From Brevundimonas sp. UBA5866 (lineage in GTDB: Bacteria; Pseudomonadota; Alphaproteobacteria; Caulobacterales; Caulobacteraceae): a stretch of DNA of 42,657 nt. A program made the translations under genes and the position numbers. The notes beneath the pieces were generated by a model that did not search any database, was not told the origin of the DNA, and was given only the letters and a program-made list of their open reading frames with translations. This document shows positions 1 to 7,716 of this stretch, one piece after another. Where the stretch lies: assembly GCF_002432125.1 (NCBI RefSeq), contig NZ_DJFS01000090.1:1-42657 (forward strand). The letters run 5' to 3'. Position 1 is the stretch's first letter. Each line of letters opens with the position of its first letter.

Positions 1-383
1 ACGATCTGAAGATCAAGGTGAAGCGCGAAGTCACCGTCGCCGCCGCTCCGGTCCAATACGCCGCCGCTCCGGCTCCGGTCGCCGCTCCGGCTGCCGCCCC
101 TGCCGCTGCTGCTCCGGCCGCTGCCGCCGCTCCGGCTGCCCGTTCGGGTGAGGAAGTGAAGTCGCCGATGGTCGGCACCGCCTATCTGCAACCGGCTCCG
201 GGTGCCGCGCCGTTCGTTTCGGCTGGTGCCAAGGTCAAGAAGGGCCAGACCCTGCTGATCATCGAAGCCATGAAGACCATGAACCCGATCACCGCTCCGC
301 GTGACGGCGTGGTGGCTGAAATCCTCGTCGGCGACGCACAGCCGGTCGAGTTCGGTGAAGCTCTGGTCGTTCTGGAAGCCTGA
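1..383 (+). CDS. accB: Biotin carboxyl carrier protein of acetyl-CoA carboxylase (5' partial)
   Basis: Carries the biotin that AccC carboxylates; the carboxyl group then passes to acetyl-CoA to make malonyl-CoA for fatty-acid synthesis in the cytoplasm. The frame is open to the left edge (in-frame residues DLKIKVKREV precede the GTG at 18), so the true start lies outside the window and the GTG is not a start. An Ala/Pro-rich hinge (about bases 45-145) leads into the C-terminal biotinyl domain, which begins near KSPMVGTAYL. The biotin-accepting lysine is in EAMKTM (Lys codon 273-275). accC follows 8 bases after the stop, the usual accBC operon. Confident. Confidence 0.95.
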   Translation, partial: DLKIKVKREVTVAAAPVQYAAAPAPVAAPAAAPAAAAPAAAAAPAARSGEEVKSPMVGTAYLQPAPGAAPFVSAGAKVKKGQTLLIIEAMKTMNPITAPRDGVVAEILVGDAQPVEFGEALVVLEA

Positions 384-391
384 GCCTGACC

Positions 392-1744
392 ATGTTCACC
401 AAGGTCCTCATCGCCAACCGCGGCGAAATCGCCCTTCGGGTGCATCGCGCCTGTAAGGAAATGGGCATCTCGACGGTGGCCATCCACTCGGAAGCCGACC
501 GCGGTGCCATGTGGGTGCGTCTGGCCGACGAGAGCGTCTGCATCGGTCCGGCTCCGGCGGCCAAGTCGTATCTGAACATCCCGCAGATCATCGCCGCCGC
601 CGAAATCACCGGCGCGCAGGCGATCCACCCGGGTTACGGCTTCCTGTCGGAAAACGCCCGCTTCGCCGAGATCATCGAAGCCCACGGCATGACCTTCATC
701 GGTCCCAAGCCGGAACACATCCGTGTCATGGGTGACAAGATCACCGCCAAACAGACCGTCAAGGACGCCGGCATTCCCGTCGTTCCGGGTTCGGATGGCG
801 AGGTCGAGACCGTCGAACAGGCCATCGAAGCGTCCAAGACCATCGGCTTCCCGCTGATCGTCAAGGCTGCCGCTGGCGGTGGCGGTCGCGGCATGAAGGT
901 CGCCATGACCGCCGACGATCTGGTCGAGGCCGTCCAGACCGCACAGTCCGAGGCGCTGGCCGCCTTCGGCAACGGTGCCGTCTATATGGAACGCTACCTC
1001 CAGAAGCCGCGCCACATCGAGATCCAGGTCATCGCCGACAGCCACGGTAACGTGGTCCACCTCGGCGAACGTGACTGCTCGCTGCAACGCCGCCACCAGA
1101 AGGTACTGGAAGAGGCCCCGTCGCCTGCCCTGTCGGCGGAAGGCCGTGCCAAGATCGGTGAAGTGGTCAACAAGGCCATTGCCGCCATCGGCTACCTCGG
1201 CGTCGGCACCATCGAGTTCCTGTGGGAAGATGGCGAGTTCTTCTTCATCGAGATGAACACCCGTCTGCAGGTCGAACACCCGGTCACCGAAATGATCACG
1301 GGCGTCGATCTGGTGCGCGAACAGATTCGTATCGCCGCCGGTCTGCCGCTGTCGTTCACGCAGGAAGACGTACAGTTCAAGGGCCACGCGATCGAAGTGC
1401 GTATCAACGCCGAGAACGCCGAAACCTTCACCCCGTCGCCGGGCACCGTGACCGATTTCCATGCTCCGGGCGGTCTGGGTGTGCGTCTGGATAGCGCGAT
1501 CTTCTCGGGCTATTCGATCCCGCCCTACTACGACAGCCTGATCGGCAAGCTGATCGTGCATGGCCGCGACCGCGAGGAAGCTCTGGCCCGCCTCAAGCGC
1601 GCTCTGGGCGAGACGGTTGTCGGCGGCGTGGATACCACCATCCCGCTGTTCCAGAAGCTGTTGCAAGAGCCGGACATCCTGTCGGGCGACTACGACATCC
1701 ACTGGCTGGAAAAATGGGCCGCTGCCCAAAAGGCGAAAGCCTGA
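392..1744 (+). CDS. accC: Biotin carboxylase subunit of acetyl-CoA carboxylase
   Basis: Uses ATP and bicarbonate to carboxylate the biotin on AccB. The 450 residues are the normal family length. Visible marks are the N-terminal LIANRGEIALR, the glycine-rich ATP-grasp loop KAAAGGGGRGMKV, the ERDCSLQRRHQK segment and MNTRLQVEHPVTE near the active site. The ATG at 392 is 8 bases after accB, so the two are co-transcribed and probably translationally coupled. A long open frame on the opposite strand across this gene is a codon-bias shadow. Very confident. Confidence 0.98.
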   Translation: MFTKVLIANRGEIALRVHRACKEMGISTVAIHSEADRGAMWVRLADESVCIGPAPAAKSYLNIPQIIAAAEITGAQAIHPGYGFLSENARFAEIIEAHGMTFIGPKPEHIRVMGDKITAKQTVKDAGIPVVPGSDGEVETVEQAIEASKTIGFPLIVKAAAGGGGRGMKVAMTADDLVEAVQTAQSEALAAFGNGAVYMERYLQKPRHIEIQVIADSHGNVVHLGERDCSLQRRHQKVLEEAPSPALSAEGRAKIGEVVNKAIAAIGYLGVGTIEFLWEDGEFFFIEMNTRLQVEHPVTEMITGVDLVREQIRIAAGLPLSFTQEDVQFKGHAIEVRINAENAETFTPSPGTVTDFHAPGGLGVRLDSAIFSGYSIPPYYDSLIGKLIVHGRDREEALARLKRALGETVVGGVDTTIPLFQKLLQEPDILSGDYDIHWLEKWAAAQKAKA

Positions 1745-1745
1745 T

Positions 1746-2429
1746 TTGATCGAAGAGGACGACCCCGTTTTCAGCGCGACGGAGCGCGAGGTGTTTGACG
1801 CCGACGCCCTCCTTCGTTGCTATGCTAACGGGGTCTTTCCTATGGGCGAGGCGCGGGATGATCCCCGCGTCTTTCTCGTTGAGCCGGACCAGCGCGGCAT
1901 CTTTCCGCTGGATAGCTTCCATATCCCTACCCGCCTCAGGCGCACGGTCCGTCAGGAACCGTTCGACATCCGCGTGAACACGGCCTTCCTTGCCGTTGTG
2001 GATGCCTGTGCCGCGCCCGCCAAGGGCCGCGAGGATACGTGGATCAACGCCCCCATCCGACGCCTCTATGCCGAGCTTCACGCGCGCGGCCATGCCCACA
2101 GCGTGGAATGCTGGCAGGACGAGGTGCTGGTCGGCGGGCTTTATGGCGTGACGCTGGGCAGCGCCTTTTTCGGCGAGAGCATGTTCAGCCGCCGCACCGA
2201 CGCGTCAAAGGTGGCCTTGGTGCATCTGGTGGCACGCCTGAAGCGCGCGGGCTTCACCCTTCTGGATGCCCAGTTCATCACCGAGCACCTCAGCCAGTTC
2301 GGCGCGCAGGAAATTCCGCAACAGGCATACCTGCGCAAACTCGCTCCCGCCCTGCGGCGCGATGCCGATGTGGCGTCTCTGGTTGTACCGATGTCTGGAA
2401 AAGACGCCGTGGAGACGGCACTGGCCTAG
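1746..2429 (+). CDS. aat: Leucyl/phenylalanyl-tRNA--protein transferase
   Basis: Adds Leu or Phe from charged tRNA to proteins that begin with Arg or Lys, marking them for ClpS/ClpAP (N-end rule). Family motifs are CYANGVFPMGEA near the N-terminus, GLYGVTLGSAFFGESMFS in the middle and DAQFITEHLSQFGAQEI near the end. The frame stays open upstream inside accC, but recognisable sequence begins only after the accC stop. I therefore chose the TTG at 1746, preceded by AAAAGG at about 1728-1733, giving 227 residues. It lies 1 base after accC and is probably read from the accBC transcript. A GTG inside (EVF) is a less likely start. Confidence 0.93.
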   Translation: MIEEDDPVFSATEREVFDADALLRCYANGVFPMGEARDDPRVFLVEPDQRGIFPLDSFHIPTRLRRTVRQEPFDIRVNTAFLAVVDACAAPAKGREDTWINAPIRRLYAELHARGHAHSVECWQDEVLVGGLYGVTLGSAFFGESMFSRRTDASKVALVHLVARLKRAGFTLLDAQFITEHLSQFGAQEIPQQAYLRKLAPALRRDADVASLVVPMSGKDAVETALA

Positions 2430-2455
2430 AAGTCAGGCCCAGCCGCCTTTAATCG

Positions 2456-3124
2456 CTACTTACAGCCCACCACCCACGCGTCATAAACGGGGTGTTCCAG
2501 GCCGTTCAGGCTGGGCGAGGATGCGAACATCCAGCCTTTGAAAATCTGGCGTGCCTCGGTCGATGCACGTTCGGCACGAGGCTGGATACCCGCTTCGACA
2601 TAGGCGATGGCATCCTCGGTCAGTTCGTTCGGACCCGTCACCTCGCAGGCGCGGACCTTGAAGATCAGGCTCTTGGCGAAACGGACCGGACGTCCGCCCA
2701 CCTCGACCTCGAACTGCATGGTTTCGGCGGTGGTCTTGTCGATCGCCTGGATCAAGGCCACGCGATGACGACGGCGCACTGTCGGCTCGACGGTTTCGGC
2801 AGCCGGTGGAGCGCCCTCAACCGCCTCTTCCTCGACCAGTTCTTCTGCGGGCACTTCTTCCTGCGGGGTGGCCGCAACAGGATCGACGACCGTAATACCG
2901 GTCGATCCTGCGGGGATATCCTGAGCGGAAGGCTGTGCAGGCTGGGCAGGCGTCTGCGGCGGGGTCTGCTGCTGTTGCGCGGCCCGCAGGGCATCGCCCA
3001 CCGGATCCTGGGATGCGGGGACTGCATCTTGCGGCACGTCCATCAGCGCGGCGGTTACGCCCGCACCGGACAAACCCACACCAACGGCAATCATGCCGCC
3101 CAGCAGCGCCCCGCGGAAACTCAT
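2456..3124 (-). CDS. DUF2155 domain-containing protein, probably exported
   Basis: A 222-residue protein of unknown function. The N-terminal 30 residues are hydrophobic and look like a signal peptide or anchor. A Pro/Gln/Glu-rich low-complexity linker follows (about residues 45-115). The C-terminal 110 residues form the DUF2155 domain, recognised by FKGWMFASSPSLNGLEHPVY and ending in VVGCK. Its ATG overlaps the stop of the upstream NDUFA12-like gene by 4 bases, so translation is coupled. This pairing is common in alphaproteobacteria, but the domain has no assigned role that I know of. Two Cys (RACEV and the near-terminal GCK) might form a periplasmic disulfide; this is inference. Confidence 0.88.
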   Translation of the reverse strand: MSFRGALLGGMIAVGVGLSGAGVTAALMDVPQDAVPASQDPVGDALRAAQQQQTPPQTPAQPAQPSAQDIPAGSTGITVVDPVAATPQEEVPAEELVEEEAVEGAPPAAETVEPTVRRRHRVALIQAIDKTTAETMQFEVEVGGRPVRFAKSLIFKVRACEVTGPNELTEDAIAYVEAGIQPRAERASTEARQIFKGWMFASSPSLNGLEHPVYDAWVVGCK

Positions 3125-3513
3125 TCCGGGGTCCAGGCCTGATAGTCGCCGGTCGCGGCCGGACGTTGGCCGATGGCAGCCAGCGAGCCTTGCGGGCGGC
3201 GGGCATACGGCGTGCCGGTCAGATTCGGCATGTGGTCCTTTTCAAAGGCCTTGCGCGGCAGTGGTTTTTCGCTGGGGGCTTCGTCATAGGTGTAGCGAAG
3301 CCAGCCCTGCCATTCCGGCGGAACCTTGGTGGCCTCGGCATAGCCGTTATAGATGACCCAGCGACGCTTGCGGCCATCGTAAGAGACGTTGTCGCGCGAC
3401 TGATAGTAGCGGTTGCCGAACTCGTCCGTGCCGATCAGGCTGCCACGCTTGCCGATCGTGAACAGGGTGCCAATGGTTGCACCGTTCCACCAGGTGAAAA
3501 TCTTGCTCAGCAC
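3121..3513 (-). CDS. NDUFA12 (B17.2)-type NADH:ubiquinone oxidoreductase accessory subunit
   Basis: Homologue of the mitochondrial complex I supernumerary subunit NDUFA12, which sits on the membrane-proximal part of the peripheral arm and is retained in many alphaproteobacteria. The 130 residues show the signature GTDEFGNRYYQ followed by RRWVIYNG and the PPEWQGWLRYTYDEAP segment. The start is GTG at 3513; no better ATG precedes the conserved TWWNGATIGT. It is the first gene of a two-gene minus-strand unit with the DUF2155 gene (4-base overlap). No other nuo gene lies in the window, as usual for this family. Confident of the family. Confidence 0.93.
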   Translation of the reverse strand: MLSKIFTWWNGATIGTLFTIGKRGSLIGTDEFGNRYYQSRDNVSYDGRKRRWVIYNGYAEATKVPPEWQGWLRYTYDEAPSEKPLPRKAFEKDHMPNLTGTPYARRPQGSLAAIGQRPAATGDYQAWTPE

Positions 3514-3721
3514 GTTGTCGAACTCACTTCAATCGTACCGTCAGGAAGGAGTCCTGCGGGCGCGGGGATAATAGAAACCTAGAGCGGCCACGTCCAGCGA
3601 TCCCGCAAAAACCTTTGGTCCAATATCTTGGGGGTAACTGCCCCGACTACCGCAATATATATTGAGCGAGCGTGAAACACCCCATTAGGCTGCAATATTG
3701 GTGCAGGCGTGGAGGTGATCC
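3514..3721. promoter_or_regulatory. Divergent intergenic region with AT-rich palindromes
   Basis: This 208-base gap separates the minus-strand NDUFA12 unit from the plus-strand NrdJ-like gene and must hold both promoters. It contains three related AT-rich elements: CAATATCTTG (3621-3630), the perfect palindrome CAATATATATTG (3653-3664) and CAATATTG (3693-3700). Their centres are 33 and 38 bases apart. They resemble the core of NrdR boxes (CWATATATWG as I recall it), which usually come in pairs about three helical turns apart upstream of ribonucleotide reductase genes. No single element is a perfect NrdR box, so the assignment is inference. Confidence 0.4.
3711..3721 (+). promoter_or_regulatory. 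Unusually complete Shine-Dalgarno for the NrdJ-like gene
   Basis: GGAGGTGATCC directly before the ATG at 3722 matches 11 consecutive bases complementary to the 3' end of 16S rRNA (GGATCACCTCC). The GGAGG core is 6 bases from the ATG. This is the strongest ribosome-binding site noticed in the window. It fixes the start and suggests efficient translation. Confidence 0.8.
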
Positions 3722-6226
3722 ATGAGTGGCGCGTACGATTTTGCGAATGCCGTTATCCGTCAAAAACTGGAATCACGGCGTATCGAGAGGGCCTCGTCCG
3801 TCGCGCAAATCCTCGTGCCTGCCGACTGGACCGATGCCCGCACCGAGGCGTGGCTGGATTGGCTTGAACCACGATTGACGCCCGCCGCCGCGCGCCGTCT
3901 CGACACATCGGGAAACGTCTTCGAGGCCCTGCGGGAATGGGCCGACCCTCTTGTCGCCAAGGGGCGCGAACTGGGCCTGCTGGATGCCGCCGGTGCGGAA
4001 CTTCTGGTCCACAGCCTGAAACTGGGTCTGGAGGCACCGTCCCTGCCTGCCGCCCCCCGCCCATATGAGATGCTGCAACTGGACGAGCCGGATGCCCCGG
4101 TACGGCTGGACGAGTTCCGCCGTCGCGCCAGAGGCGCCCGGCTGGCCTCGACCGCCCTGACCGCCATTGATGAAGCACTGGCCGCCGTACGCGACGCCGT
4201 CATCCGCTGCGAGGGCCCGCGCGAGGCCTGTACATCCCCGCACTCCAACCCGGCCCTTGGCCGTGCCGCCGCACTGGCCCGACGTTGCGGAGCGACCCAC
4301 GCCGACATCGTGCGCGCCATCGATGGCGAGCCGCTGGGTGCCGTCGCCGATGCCGACGCACCGCGCCTTGTCGTAGAAGCCCAGCGCGACCTGCTGGCTG
4401 CGGGCGGTTCCCTGGCGCGCCAACTGGCCGAAGCCTCGGTAGAGGGCGATGTGACCATCGCCTTCGATCACGCCGAAGCCATCGCCCTGGCACAGAGCGA
4501 TCTGGAAGCCCGCATCCAGTTGGACATAGAGGCCATCCATGCCCATGCCGACGATGATCTTCTGCCGGCCATCGCGGCAATCACCCGCGTCTGGACGCTG
4601 GCCAGCACCCTTGTCGATGCGCCGCGCCCGCGCATGGCCTTTGCACTCGGCGGCATCGCCGATACGGCGCTGCGCCTTGGAATGGACAGCCCCTCGGGTC
4701 TGGCCCGCTCGGTCACACTGGCCGTTCGTCAAGCCTATGAAGAGGCATCGTCCGCCGCCGCTGTCGTACTGGGTCACGCCGACGACCTGGAAACCTATCA
4801 CGCGGGCCTGCGCCTGATGGTGCACGAGAGCGAAGCGGCCCTTCGTCTGGGCCTGTCGCCCTTTGCCCACCGCGATACCTATCAGACCGCTGACGGTGAA
4901 GAGGCCCTGCGCCTGCGCCCCGCGCTGGCCCGTGCGATTGCGGCCCAAGACGGCGATATCGAACAGGCGGAGCGCCACCTGTTCGGCATCCGCACCCTGG
5001 CGGGCGATACACCGATCAGCCACGAGAGCCTGCACGACCTCGGCTTTACCGAACTGGAGCTTGAGGGACTGGAACTGGCCCTGGCCCATGTCGAGCGTCT
5101 GGAAGATGCCTTTCGCAGTCCCGTGCTGGACAGCGGCTTCATCCATGACGTGCTGGGCATAGATGCCGACAATGGCCTGCCCTTGCTGCCCCAACTGGGT
5201 TTTGGGCCTGACGATATCGCCAAGACCCGTAAGGTTGTTCTGGGTCACGCCGATCTGACCGAATGGGCCGACGCTCCCGAGCCACTGCGCGGCTGGCTGT
5301 CGCTGAGTTCCGGAGACGTCGAAGACGAAATCATCGCCGCACTGGACACCAGCAGCGACACGCCCTCGCCGCTCGCGATCGATCTGGACTGGGATGAAAC
5401 CCTGCTGGATGGCGCGCGTGCCATTTCACACGCGGCACGCGAAGGCGTGCGGGCCCTGACCCTGCGCCGGGCCGCCCCGCCCGCTGGCGACGGTTTCAGC
5501 CTCGACTTCGCAGACGAGCCCTCAGCCCGCGTATCGGCGCCTGCACCCAACGATGCGCCGCGCGTCATCGAGCGCGTGGTCGAACGTGACCGCACCCGCC
5601 GCAAACTTCCGGACCGCCGAAAGGGCTATATCCAGAAGGCCGCCGTGGCCGGACACAAGGTCTATATCCATACCGGCGAGTATGAAGACGGCGAGCTGGG
5701 CGAGATCTTCATCGACATGCACAAGGAAGGCGCCGCCTTCCGCAGCCTGATGAACAATTTCGCCATCGCCATCAGTATCGGCCTGCAATACGGCGTGCCG
5801 CTGGACGAGTTTGTCGATGCCTTCGTCTTCACCCGTTTCGAGCCTGCGGGCCGCGTGACGGGCAATGACTCCATCCGCTCGGCGACCTCGATCCTCGACT
5901 ATATCTTCCGTGAACTGGGCGTGTCCTATCTGGGTCGCTCGGAACTGGCCAATGCGGCACCGGCAGGAGCCGACGGACTGGAGCCAGAGACCGGCACCGA
6001 AACCGTGCCTGCGGCACGTTTCATCTCCAAGGGCTTTGCCCGTGGCGCGGCCCCGGACAATCTGGTTGTCGTGCCGTTCGGCAAAAAGGCCAGCACGCCC
6101 GCGCCGACCGCATCGGTCGCCCCCGATGCGACGGCCTGTCCGGCATGTGGCGACTTTGCGCTCCAGAACCGTGGCGGCGGCTGGATTTGCGACAGTTGCG
6201 GGATTTCCCCCCAGATGCAGGGCTAA
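3722..6226 (+). CDS. NrdJ-like protein: degenerate class II ribonucleotide reductase relative with TSCPD domain and zinc ribbon
   Basis: 834 residues. Residues about 625-740 (DRRKGYIQKA, TGEYEDGELGEIFIDMHKEG, YGVPLDEFVDAFVFTRFEPA, GNDSIRSATSILDY) closely match the TSCPD domain of the roughly 1200-residue alphaproteobacterial B12-dependent ribonucleotide reductase. SKGF-DNLVVV (about 769-784) and a four-Cys zinc ribbon (806, 809, 823, 826) follow, as in NrdJ. Upstream, weaker NrdJ-like segments occur in the same order: RCEGPREACTSPHSNPAL (162-179), ALGGIADTALRLGM (308-321), LHDLGFTELELEGLELAL (437-454), QLGFGPDDI (491-499) and HAAREGVRALTLRR (570-583). The catalytic NxCxE loop and the PTGTIG motif are absent, and only seven Cys exist. 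I infer a non-catalytic paralogue; its function is unknown. It may be annotated elsewhere simply as a TSCPD-domain protein. Confidence 0.8.
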   Translation: MSGAYDFANAVIRQKLESRRIERASSVAQILVPADWTDARTEAWLDWLEPRLTPAAARRLDTSGNVFEALREWADPLVAKGRELGLLDAAGAELLVHSLKLGLEAPSLPAAPRPYEMLQLDEPDAPVRLDEFRRRARGARLASTALTAIDEALAAVRDAVIRCEGPREACTSPHSNPALGRAAALARRCGATHADIVRAIDGEPLGAVADADAPRLVVEAQRDLLAAGGSLARQLAEASVEGDVTIAFDHAEAIALAQSDLEARIQLDIEAIHAHADDDLLPAIAAITRVWTLASTLVDAPRPRMAFALGGIADTALRLGMDSPSGLARSVTLAVRQAYEEASSAAAVVLGHADDLETYHAGLRLMVHESEAALRLGLSPFAHRDTYQTADGEEALRLRPALARAIAAQDGDIEQAERHLFGIRTLAGDTPISHESLHDLGFTELELEGLELALAHVERLEDAFRSPVLDSGFIHDVLGIDADNGLPLLPQLGFGPDDIAKTRKVVLGHADLTEWADAPEPLRGWLSLSSGDVEDEIIAALDTSSDTPSPLAIDLDWDETLLDGARAISHAAREGVRALTLRRAAPPAGDGFSLDFADEPSARVSAPAPNDAPRVIERVVERDRTRRKLPDRRKGYIQKAAVAGHKVYIHTGEYEDGELGEIFIDMHKEGAAFRSLMNNFAIAISIGLQYGVPLDEFVDAFVFTRFEPAGRVTGNDSIRSATSILDYIFRELGVSYLGRSELANAAPAGADGLEPETGTETVPAARFISKGFARGAAPDNLVVVPFGKKASTPAPTASVAPDATACPACGDFALQNRGGGWICDSCGISPQMQG

Positions 6227-6282
6227 GGCACGCGACTTGCTGTCTTCCCTGCAAACGCAGCGATGAACACGAGTTCTGTGCC

Positions 6283-6771
6283 ATGAGAATACGCCTGCCC
6301 ATCGTCCTGACGGTCCTTGCCCTGGCGACAACGCCCGCAGTGGCCCAAAATCGCGCACAGATCGACAGCGTTCGAAACGGACAGTCCTGCCCGCGATGCA
6401 ACCTGTTTCAGGCGGATTTGACACGTCTGGAGCGCAGCAATCTGAACCTGACCGGTGCGCGCCTCAGACAGGCCGACCTCAGCCTGACGGTACTCAACCG
6501 TGCACGGCTGGCCGGTGCGGACCTCAGGGATTTGAACGCTTTCGGTGCGGTCATGCAGGGGGCTGATTTTTCAGGTGCCGACCTGACCAACGCCAGCCTC
6601 GTGGGGGCCTCCCTCAGGAACGCTGACTGGACAGGCGCAAAGCTGGAGGGGGCCAATCTGTCCGGCTCCGATCTTCGCGGTGCGCGCGGCTTGTCTATGT
6701 CTCAGATAAGTCGTGCATGCGGTGACAGTTCGACACAACTTCCACAAGGTTTGAACATCTCATCTTGCTGA
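6283..6771 (+). CDS. Secreted pentapeptide-repeat protein, four-cysteine type
   Basis: A 162-residue exported protein. The signal peptide is about residues 1-21 (ending PAVAQ). It is followed by CPRC (Cys36, Cys39), then pentapeptide repeats of the A(D/N)LXX kind from about 41 to 135, which should fold as a right-handed quadrilateral beta-helix. A C-terminal cap follows with ACGD (Cys146) and a final Cys162. The ATG at 6283 is chosen because the signal peptide begins there; the open frame runs further upstream without recognisable sequence. It is 56 bases after the NrdJ-like gene and 65 bases before a second protein with the same plan. Role unknown; a periplasmic or surface structural role is inference. 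Confidence 0.85.
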   Translation: MRIRLPIVLTVLALATTPAVAQNRAQIDSVRNGQSCPRCNLFQADLTRLERSNLNLTGARLRQADLSLTVLNRARLAGADLRDLNAFGAVMQGADFSGADLTNASLVGASLRNADWTGAKLEGANLSGSDLRGARGLSMSQISRACGDSSTQLPQGLNISSC

Positions 6772-6836
6772 TTGCGCCCCGACTGTTACGACGATTTAAG
6801 TAGGGTTTCAGTGCATTAAGGGGCATCTTGCAGCCT

Positions 6837-7631
6837 ATGAAAAAGGCTTTGACAAGATTGCAGACAGCGACGGCAGCGATTTTCTTCGCCGCCAGCGTCG
6901 GTGCGTTTGCATCTCAGGCCGCAGCGGTGACGTTGCAACAGCGTGATGTCGCCCGCGTCATTTCTCTGGGTGGTACCTGCAATAATTGCGAACTGTCCGG
7001 TAGAGACCTGTCAGGTGCCACGATGGCGGGTGCCACTTTCCGCAATTCGACCCTCATCGGTGCGAATCTGCGCGGTGCCTCCCTTGTAGGGTCCAGTTTC
7101 AACGGTTCGAGCTTCCGCGATGCCGATATGCGCGGGGCCCAACTGGCCGGTTCCAACTTCACCGGGGCAGACATGAACCGCGCCAATCTGTCCGGTGCCT
7201 CGGCGCAGGGGTCGGGCTTTACACGCGCCAATATGAGCCGCGCCAACCTGTCCAACAGCGAAGTCAGCGGCTCAAACTTCACCAACGCCGTATTGGACCG
7301 CGTGAACGCCAACGACAGCATCATGTTCGGCGTCACCATGACACAGGTGTCCGCCTCCCGCGCCAGCTTCCGCGATGCCCAGATCACAGCCTCGAACCTG
7401 AGCGGTGCCGATTTCAGTCAGGCCGATTTCAGCGACGCCCGTCTGGACATGTCGCGCATGCGCGGAAGCAGCTTCCGTGGCGCGAACTTCCACAACGCCT
7501 CCCTGCGCCGTGCCGACATCCGTGGCGCTGATTTGTCCGGCGCACGTAATCTGACGCAGGCACAGATCAATCTGGCCTGCGGTGACCGCACCACTTCCCT
7601 ACCCAGCGGCATCACCGTCCGCACCTGCTAG
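6837..7631 (+). CDS. Secreted pentapeptide-repeat protein, four-cysteine type (second copy)
   Basis: A 264-residue protein with a signal peptide (about 1-30, ending SQAAA), then TCNNC (Cys48, Cys51) and roughly 35 pentapeptides such as GANLRGASLVG, and a cap with LACGD (Cys248) and final Cys264. The spacing of the last two Cys (16 residues) and the CxxC are the same as in the preceding gene, so they are paralogues differing mainly in repeat number. The ATG at 6837 fits the signal peptide; a TTG at 6828 is also in frame and better spaced from AAGGGG (6818-6823). The gene ends before a bidirectional terminator shared with aspS. Function unknown. Confidence 0.87.
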   Translation: MKKALTRLQTATAAIFFAASVGAFASQAAAVTLQQRDVARVISLGGTCNNCELSGRDLSGATMAGATFRNSTLIGANLRGASLVGSSFNGSSFRDADMRGAQLAGSNFTGADMNRANLSGASAQGSGFTRANMSRANLSNSEVSGSNFTNAVLDRVNANDSIMFGVTMTQVSASRASFRDAQITASNLSGADFSQADFSDARLDMSRMRGSSFRGANFHNASLRRADIRGADLSGARNLTQAQINLACGDRTTSLPSGITVRTC

Positions 7632-7653
7632 GCCGCGCTTATATCCAAATACG

Positions 7654-7687
7654 AAAAAGGGGCGATCCGACCGGACCGCCCCTTTTC
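7654..7687. terminator. Bidirectional intrinsic terminator between pentapeptide gene and aspS
   Basis: AAAAGGGGCG (7655-7664) pairs with CGCCCCTTTT (7677-7686 region) around a short loop, with A-runs on the left and T-runs on the right. It sits between two convergent genes and can end transcription from either side. Confidence 0.8.
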
Positions 7688-7716
7688 ATTTGTCAGTGAC
7701 CGTCCGGCCCCGCCGC

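Noticed and set aside
182..1729. 515-codon open frame opposite accC
   Set aside because: It mirrors accC codon by codon in GC-rich DNA, has no recognisable domain and would lie wholly antisense to a certain gene.
3773..5248. 491-codon open frame opposite the NrdJ-like gene
   Set aside because: Antisense shadow; no start signals or domains, whereas the plus strand has a perfect Shine-Dalgarno and recognisable NrdJ segments.
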